DNA of 64,000 bases from contig CM047431.1 of the NCBI GenBank assembly GCA_026168455.1, positions 47,309,466 to 47,373,465 of the forward strand, written 5' to 3'. The DNA is from Theocolax elegans. Its lineage: Eukaryota; Arthropoda; Insecta; Hymenoptera; Cerocephalidae. This document shows positions 55,672 to 64,000 of this stretch, piece by piece. A program made the translations under genes and the position numbers. The notes beneath the pieces are model-generated. The model was not told the DNA's origin. It saw only the letters and a program-made list of their open reading frames with translations, and did not search any database. Each line of letters opens with the position of its first letter. Within the stretch, counting starts at the first letter, position 1.

Positions 55672-58600
55672 CTTGTACGCGCGTTATTAGCCACTTTTTT
55701 ACAAATTTTACCTTCTCGCGGGTACGCGACATGCAATGCTAATCGTCTAAGTGTATAACGCACCTAGTAAACGATTTATCGTAAAAATATCCACGTCCAA
55801 GTTACACACGTATAAGATTAATATTTATATATATCTATATATATAATGTATGTTATATACACTTTCAAATTATTTCAAGCTATATGTTTTTCTTTTCTCT
55901 TTGCAAGTACTTCTTTTGGCAGCCATACAGTTTACATTAGGCAAGAATATATTTCAAATAGTGTGAACGTTATTATTGCTTTTGTAATTTATCTTACACC
56001 CACCTCAATATTGTCATATACCGTTATTTAGTCTTTTGTTAACAAAGACTTTTTACAGATCGATAGTACAAATTTTTTTTGTTCGATATATATAAAAAAA
56101 TACTTTATATCACATATTTCATCATTACAAAAATGTGCGCATTCTTTTCAAGATTTTTTGATAAATTTCTTTGCTTCATTCCTTTTTCAATTTCTTTGCT
56201 ATTCAACTCTTAAATGTAATTGTTAATAAATAAACTATCGTTGCTCATATAAATATATTTAGTTTGACAGAGTTAAGTAAGTTTACGTCGAAGCACTTTT
56301 ACAATAATTTACCTGTAAACGTTACTTTATCAAATTTGTCGAGTAGCTGCAATTTATTAACAATTACTTACAATTTATTATTGTAATACACTTGGAAGCT
56401 TGTAAATTTTTTGTAAAAATAATTTTAATTTATAAACAAAGCACCAAACGATACCAAGTTTTACAAATTCATGAAGCACAAAATCAAAGCCTTAATTAAT
56501 AAATAGCTTAATACAATGTTTGTATAATTTAAAACAATCACCCATGTAATTTGATCAACATAATACTTTTTTCCTGTTCTCTCTATCTCTCTCTCTTCTT
56601 TTCTTTCTTATAAATACATGCAAAAGCATAAACTTGAGATTCAGATTTAAAATCCGATGTTAAATATCATACACTAATTGACAATAATAATTCATAAGAA
56701 ATATCTTACTTTTATAATTGTTCTTTTGTATTTAAATACTGTAGAAAATGTTTGTACACCGCTATTACAATGTCTCTTTACTTCAATACTTGTGCGAATT
56801 AATTCTTCTACTTATCAAATGCAACTCAATTGTCAAACTCTCCAAATTATAATTGTTTTCACCTAAACGTTCGCTTTTGAATAAATAAACCCTTGTCATT
56901 TTCTCAAGTGTAATCAAACAAAATCACATTGACATTTTTCTCGAAAATTACAGTTACATCGAGCATACGTGTTACAACGCTTGTGCGCGAAATGACTCAG
57001 CTTTAAATAATGTAAATAAAAGTATATAGAAAGAGGGAAACAAAAAAAAAAAAGAACCGACTAAACTTTATCGAACGAAAACGTGTGTAAGTATAGGTAG
57101 AAACGTTGGAACAGTTATAAAATATGAGAATAACGTTAACGAAGATAACAACGAAACAATTGTATATTACTTATAGACGAAACGAAGGTATTAATATATT
57201 TTTGACAAATTAAGGTGGCATAACCTTTGCCGTAAACATAACCTCACCGGCAAGGTAGACATATCTAGACGACACACACCTCGTGTTTCATTGAAACTTT
57301 TACATATCTCACTCTCTCTCTCTCTCTCTCTCTCGATTATCTCTTGTAAAATACACACGAATCTCGATCCCTCTATCTCTCTCTTCGTTCGTGGTTAACC
57401 TCAAATTCGTGATAAATCACTTTGCAAAAACTCGCGATGTAGAGGCTCTTCATCACTTTCGTAGTATCGATTATATCTTACTTGTTTTTTCCTTCAAAAT
57501 CTACCGTATACCAAAATCAACATCTCGTGCACAACAATCTTCATTTGTATATCAATTGATTCGTCCGTTTAGCACCCTTTGGATAAGGCAAGAATCGAGG
57601 CGTGGATTGTTGTTTCTTTTTTTTTTATTCCCGTTCAAGCCGCACGTCACGTCACGAGAAAAGGAAAGTAAAGAGAAAGAGAGTTTCTAAAGTATATATA
57701 GCGGAGAGATGCGAGATATCAAGTGTCAACCATTACGTTACATACTTTCGAATATGAGCTTTAATTTTCTTAAATTTATTATATATCTATCAACAAATAG
57801 GATTTATAAACAAAATATCATTATCACCTTTTGATTTTACCTTGAATTATTTAAAGAAAATTTTTTTTTTTCATTCGATTGATATCAATTATATATTATA
57901 AAAATTTTATTGCAATTACGTTTTATAACAGTCGTCACGTCTGTGCGTATATAGGTGTCGTAATTGACGGTAAATCGACGGTAACAGGGACGATATATTG
58001 AATTTATACATATATAATATAATTATAATTGTATTATATTATATTATATAATACTACCAATTTAAATTAGATAAATTTAATGAATAATTTATCAAATTTT
58101 GAAATATTTAACGTCTTATTTTACGTAAACGTACAACATCCGTGTACTAAATTTAACATCGTTAATTGAAACCGAATGATGAAAAGTATACAAAAACTTC
58201 TATGAATATATTTGTCTGTTAACGATTAACTACGCTACGCCAGTAATTAACAGTAAAAAAAAATAAACAATTCAAACGTATATACATTTGTATATACTTA
58301 TATACAAAAAAACGAGCGTATGCATATATTGTATACACGCAAAAAAATTGATTTTATTCCGAGGGTATGTGCGGTGTAAGTAAAAAAGGTGACCGGTCGC
58401 GAGACCGTCGTAAACCGAGTAAACCATATGACAGCGCCATCTACAACCCCCCCCCCCCACACACACATACACACAGGCACTTCTTTTTTTTACAGTATAG
58501 CTACCGTATAGCCATAGACGTGTATATAGTATAGTTTATAGGTACTGTATACACAAAGCCAGATATATATATATATATATATATACACATAGTTTGTTAG

Positions 58601-59389
58601 TTAACCCGTGAAGCTGTCGAATGCCGCCGCCGCCGCGGGAGAGCGAGAGAGTGACCGAGAGAGAAAGAGAGAAGAATAGCGTATATATTTGTTATGTTAT
58701 GGAAGAGAAGTTCAGAGAGAAAATTTGCACCTATAATACTCGGTTGTTTTTTTTTTTTTGAGCACCGCGCACATCTCGTGTATAGTTTTTAGATGCGCTC
58801 GTCAATCGAACAAAATATAATACATCGAAATCGCGTATATACGTTTTAGAAATTGTGCCCGGGTATACGTATATAATTATATGTGTAATACACGATTAAT
58901 AATATGAAAATTCCATCTCGAGTTGGGTGAGAAGAGCATATATACAGATACACACACATCGACGGATATGTGGTACAACACCAACCGCACTAAGAAGCGT
59001 CTCTTTTCTCTGGTTATGTACTTTTTACATTTATCGATGTAATCGACCTGCCTTCGTATACGTACATACGTGTGTGTGATAATATATACATATATATATC
59101 TGTGTATTGCAACCTCTTAATAACAGAGATTGGTTAATGTATATACGTATACACGTATGTGTGCGTGTGTGTGTGTATGGTTTTTCGATTATTAATTGTG
59201 TACATCTATGATGCTAATGATCTAGTCTGCGTTTATTATTAATGAGGAGTTGCGTGTGCAGTTTGGATGTAAAGCAAAAACGAATTTTGCTAATATCCCA
59301 GCAGATGCTCGGTTTGAGTATCGTTTGGCTAGCTACGCTTAGTGATAGAGCACCGGATATTATGAGGATGTGAGCAGAACTCCCAATTT
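55672..59389. other. Intergenic region between divergent P450 and AT-hook genes
   Basis: Should hold both promoters and 5' UTRs. CT runs near 56582 and 57308-57333, (TA)n at 58565-58585, and TATA-rich DNA around 58500-59200. A short frame from the ATG at 58621 (57 codons, starting with four Pro then Arg/Glu-rich) is probably part of a 5' UTR or chance. No clear core promoter was identified. Confidence 0.4.
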
Positions 59390-60198
59390 ATGCAAGCAAA
59401 AATGGATCTTGTTACTAGTAGTCTTATAGCCGCTGAAATAGATCAAGAGGATATAGTATTAAATAGATCTGATAATATTGATCTATTGGACAATTGTCGA
59501 AATGCAATGGAAGGCTCCGTGGTAATTATCGCTTTCAATATTATCTTTATTTCCAAAGCACTCCTATTTCTTCAACTGCATTTTTAACACTTACTTTCAT
59601 ATTATTAATCGTTTCTGCTTATTAGCACATGCATAAACATTTTATCTCAATTTTAAAATTGTAGATTAAATTTAATGTATAAAAAGTTTTTGAATTTTGG
59701 TGGAAATCGCTTTAAAATAGTACATTTGTTTTGTGTATAACTGAAATAATGTGAACAATATTCATCACTTTCATTTTTAACCTTTAGAGGACCAAAATTT
59801 TAGAAATGATGTCTTGTATTACATATCAACTATATACAAAAGTTCATATCACAGGTGTAGCTGATATTTTGTATTCTCAGTTCTCTAAAGGTTAAAAAGC
59901 TATTTCATTTCAATTTTTTAATATAAATTAATCACAAATAATGTAAGTAATCTTATCTTTTAATGTGTTGTAATTAAAAACATTTTAATTGTTTACATGA
60001 GGACAGAGAGAGAGCACATCTATCTAACCTATAAAGTATAAGCATAAGGAACCTTTCATGTGCATTAGTATTAGTATTTATGCATTGAAATTTTTCTTTT
60101 TTCACATTTAATTTCATAATGTGCAATAAATTCTACTAAAATATTGTATTTATATTTAAAATTACGATTTTTATTTACACACACCATATATATATACC

Positions 60199-60250
<52 letters not shown>

Positions 60251-63200
60251 ATCTGTATACATTAGTATATTTATCTATAAAATAAAAATATTTTGTTTAG
60301 ATAATATTTGATGAAGATTCACAAGAAGAGGAAATAACGCAAGCAGTGATTGGTCCTGATTCTAAGGGTATTTTAAATAAAGATTCTGAAGATGCAAATA
60401 ATTTTATTACTCTTCATGCATCCCCAGAAAATTTAAAACAAGAAACAGTTGAAGAAGGCATTAGTGAAACGAACATGGTAAATATTTATTTAATTCTATT
60501 TCACATTCAGGTGCATAATTGTGCTCATTGTCATTTCTCAATGTTTGAATTATAGAACACTACTCAGAGTAGTACTGTAATTAAAAATGAAGAAGTTGAA
60601 GTAGATTCTGATGATGACGAAACTATTGCTACTTTTGTGACGTCTACTGGTCAACAGTTAGCGCTATATGCAGTAGAAGATTCAGATGAAATTTTTGCTG
60701 TAGCTTTGTACGATGAGACTGGTGCACCTCCAACTAACTTCCACTTTCTTTTGAAGTATGTTTATAAAATAAAAAATTTATTTAATAGCATGCATGTTTT
60801 TATTTGTCAGAATGAAGAGTTAAATAATGTTCTTATTATTTACAGAGCGGATGTTGAGAGGTTAATTGGCGAAGGTGCGGTAAAAACTGTAAAGAAACCA
60901 CAGTGTCAACAACAAAAGGCAGAGGTTCCAGTGCAAAAGAAACAAGAAATAAAGCAAGAAAAAGTGCCAGAATTAAAATTTAAACAAGAAAAACTAGTAA
61001 TTTCACAAACTAAAGCAGAAAGCGTTAAAGTTGCAGAACCACAAATTCCAAAAGTACAAGAAATAAAAAATAGAAAACCAGAACAAGCAAAACCTGTTAT
61101 TCATAAAAATTATAGCATAGCAAATAGAAATATTAATAGGAATATAAATATTACTAAAAAACCTATGCCAACACCTTCGAATACTTCTGCTAATACTACC
61201 AAAATAGTTAGCAATGTTTCTGATGTCAAATCCGATATTAAGAAAGAAACAAGCATTGCTTATGTTCTTTCAAGTGACAATGAATCTTACATAATAGGTA
61301 TGTATATTAAGAATTTAATCTTTTTTTATATATGTGTAAGTATTGTGCTAATAAATAGAAGAAGTACAATATTCTTATCTAGACTTAAATACAATATTGT
61401 AATTAATGAATATTGAAATTGAATTCAGAAAATGCGCAAGATTTGGATAGTGATGCTGAAATCATTGAACAGTCAACCGTGCAATACATTTTATGTGATG
61501 GTGATCCATCAGATTCTGAATTAACATTTGATGAACTTCAAGCTTCATTGCAAAGTTTCAAAAGAAATAAAACTACTACTGTTAATAAAACGAAGATGTT
61601 ACAGTCACCAAATGTAGAAATAAAAAAAGAACCTGCAGTGAAATATTATTCAATTCCCAAAAGTACTCCAAAACCAACTCACCTGGTAATCGAGAGGAAA
61701 GAATCACCCATTATTCATTGTACATATAAAAGCCCTAAAAAATCGCGAACAACTAACAATTTACTTCAAACGCATAGAAAAATTAAACAAGAAATAGAAG
61801 ATTCTTCATACAGTGATTTTTCATTATTTGAAGATGGTCATAATTCATCTGATGATGTACCAAATACAACAAAAGAAAACACATCGGTAACAGAAAAATC
61901 CATGACAGCTGCAAAGGTAAAAAGATCAAGAAAGCAACAATTAACAGTGGTAAATCGGACAGATTCTGAAATTATCATTCAACCTGCTTCTGCATACTCT
62001 GAAGAAGAAGATGAACCTATCATTGTGAGAAAGCGAGGTAGAAGAAGAAAGAAATTATTAGCTGATCCGGATTATAATCCTAGAAAATCACCTAAAAAGA
62101 CTAAACGATCAAGTAGGTTAGTAGAGGTAATTGAAATAGATGTAGATGAAAACGAAAGATCAATTGATATGTCACTTGAAGAAAATAAAGGAAAAGGTTC
62201 AAGTGATAAAGAGAATAATGTTATTAGTGTTGACGATAGTGAGGAAGATGAAAAGAATTCAACAGCAACAAAAAGTAAATTCTCTAAACCATTGATGCAG
62301 TGCAGTCACTGTTTAAAAAACTTTAAAAAGCGTAAGGCACTAGAAAGACATTTACAAGCTTGTCCAAAGTCTCCTGCAAATATTCAAAAATTGGAAGAAA
62401 GGAAAGTAAAATCTGTTGGTAAAGTTAAGAAATTTAAATGCAAATCATGCGATGAAACATTTGACATTGCTGTTGCATTGGCAAGACATGTAAGGGTGGT
62501 ACATTCTCCAAGAAAAAGAGGTAGTTTGGCTAAATACAGTTGGTCAAGGGATGACGATTCAGACTCTTCAGATATGGATGACAGTATAGAAGAAAGTTCA
62601 CCTGAGCCTGAGCATGAACCTAGAAAAAGAGGAAGACCACCAAAAAGAAGTATATCTAAGGATGAAAGGTTTGAAATTTTATTGTTTTTGTTTATAGCAT
62701 TATTATTACATTTAATCCTTTAATTATTTATTTAATTTATATTATTTATTTTCAGTCTTGATGTTGACAATCGTACAAAACTAGAAAACTCGGAGACAGG
62801 AGTACGTGCAACGGAACCACGAAAGAGAGGCAGGCCACCAGGTAAAAAAAATGTATTAAAAGAAAAAACTGCTGCTTCGGATGCAAAACTTTTTAAAGAA
62901 ATTCCGATGGAACCTCGAAAAAGAGGTAGACCTAGAAAAAGAAGTCTTTCAAAAGATAGATCGATATCGTCAGAATTAGAAGAAAAAACAGAAAATACTT
63001 CTATTATTAATATACCCAAGAAACGAGGTAGGCCAAGCAAAAGAAATTTATCTAAAGATGGAAAATCGGATACTCCGGAACCAGAAGTTAAAAATGAAAA
63101 TGTTGTTGAACCTCTATCAGAAACTAAAAAAGAAATTGAATCAAGGAAAAGAAGTCTTTCAAAGGATGGAAGATCGTTATCTCCAGAAATGAAAGGTGAA

Positions 63201-64000
63201 AATAATGAAAAATCGTTAGATTCTAAAGCAAATGTTGATGACAGTGTAGCTATCGAAGAGGAGAAAAAGAAAGAAGGTTCAATAGAACCTGAACTAGAAT
63301 CTCGAAAAAAACGGAGAATAAGTAAAGATGATTCTTCTAAAAGTGACACATCAACACCTAAAGAAATTGAACATATTCAGGAGCCCCTAAATGAAAGTCG
63401 AAGAAGGGGCAGGCCAAGTAAAGAGAAATCTGTAAAAAGTGAGGAATTAGATGTTTCTGAAAACAAATCGAATATTGAAAATTTACCTTTAGAGTCTCAT
63501 CAAAAAGAAGATACTTCGAGTAATGATAAAATTTCAAAAGAAGATAAGCCAACAAACATAGATGAACAGAATCCAACAGAACCATCGTTGGAAACTCGGA
63601 AAAGAGGTCGACCAAGTAAAGACAAATCCCTGAAAGACGCAGGTACAAGTATTCTAGATGAAGAAAAAGTGAGTGAAAACCTGAAAAAACCATTGTTAGA
63701 ATCTGAAAAAGATGATAGTTCAAATAACGACAAATCTTCAAAGGATGATGAGGCAAATAGTGTAGAAGTAGGAGATAAAATTAAAGGTTCAACGGAATTA
63801 TCAACTGAGCCTCGTAAAAGGGGGCGACCAAGCAAGGATAAAATTGTGAAAGATGAAAATTTAGGTTTATCAGAAGAACAAGATAAATTAGTTGAATCAC
63901 TGGAATCTAGAAAAGCCGAGAGTTCCCATAAGGACCAACTTTCAAAAGACAATAGAATAAAAGAATGTGAAATAATAGATAAAATTCCAAGTTCATCAGA
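59390..64000 (+). CDS. AT-hook and C2H2 zinc-finger nuclear protein (partial, six exons visible)
   Basis: Exons inferred from GT-AG sites that keep one frame: 59390-59521, 60301-60477, 60556-60755, 60846-61297, 61429-62668 and 62756 to beyond the window (at least 1,148 codons). Start is the ATG at 59390; a second in-frame ATG at 59402 has a better context. The N-terminal 170 residues are acidic and end in a conserved-looking block (GQQLALYAVEDSDEIFAVAL). A Lys/Gln-rich linker follows. A CX2CX12HX4C finger lies at about residue 612 and a CX2CX12HX4H finger at about 658. From there to the edge come at least seven AT-hooks of the form (R/K)(K/R)RGRP(P/S/R)K, spaced by Ser/Glu-rich linkers with SKD motifs. 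By family knowledge, AT-hooks bind the minor groove of AT-rich DNA, so a chromatin role in the nucleus is likely. I do not recognise the orthologue. The 62668 donor (GTTTGA) is weak. Confidence 0.8.
60186..60246. repeat. (TA)n microsatellite in intron 1
   Basis: Near-uninterrupted TA dinucleotides within the first intron of the AT-hook gene. Confidence 0.9.

Overview
This 64 kb window is AT-rich nuclear DNA from an arthropod, most likely an insect and probably a hymenopteran. It has spliced protein-coding DNA at the right edge, a CYP6-like P450, long noncoding stretches with (CT)n, (CA)n and (TA)n microsatellites, many palindromic TTAA-target elements and two nearly intact Ty3/gypsy-type LTR retrotransposons. 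A 198 bp solo LTR flanked by ATAT resembles the miniature (TRIM) LTR elements I recall from ants. That is only a weak pointer to an ant or close relative.

Layout. 1-2745: noncoding, with a 0.5 kb palindrome. 2746-15804: LTR element 1 on the minus strand (1,026 bp LTRs, ATAC target duplication, tRNA-Arg primer site, gag, pol and a third frame after pol); its pol is broken by a 1,426 bp tandem duplication. 15809-16874: noncoding spacer. 16879-28477: LTR element 2, same orientation and architecture (1,027 bp LTRs, AATT target duplication, tRNA-Arg primer site), with gag and pol apparently intact and a third ORF overlapping the end of pol by about 1 kb. 28490-28687: solo LTR carrying a tRNA-like Pol III unit. 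28.7-54.1 kb: a gene-poor stretch with at least seven TTAA-flanked palindromic elements, several larger foldback elements (one nested in another), a minisatellite, a GC-rich hairpin cluster and a miRNA-like hairpin. 54172-55671: an intronless, CYP6-like P450 with unusual substitutions at catalytic positions (minus strand). 59390-64000+: the first six exons of an AT-hook/zinc-finger nuclear protein gene (plus strand), running off the window.

How parts work together. In both LTR elements Gag and Pol are joined by a candidate -1 ribosomal frameshift at the same heptamer, GGGAAAC, at the end of gag, each followed by a predicted RNA structure. Both Gags end in zinc knuckles plus a CX2CX9CX2C module. 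In element 2 the third ORF ends in the same type of module, so this lineage seems to have an extra Gag-nucleocapsid-like protein downstream of pol. Element 2 also carries about 22 same-strand copies of a nine-base motif in coding and noncoding parts, and element 1 has an array of small hairpins with recurring loops in its leader. LTR pairs look identical within each element, so both insertions look young. The least explained items are the third ORFs, the repeated nonamer, the leader hairpin array and the divergent P450.
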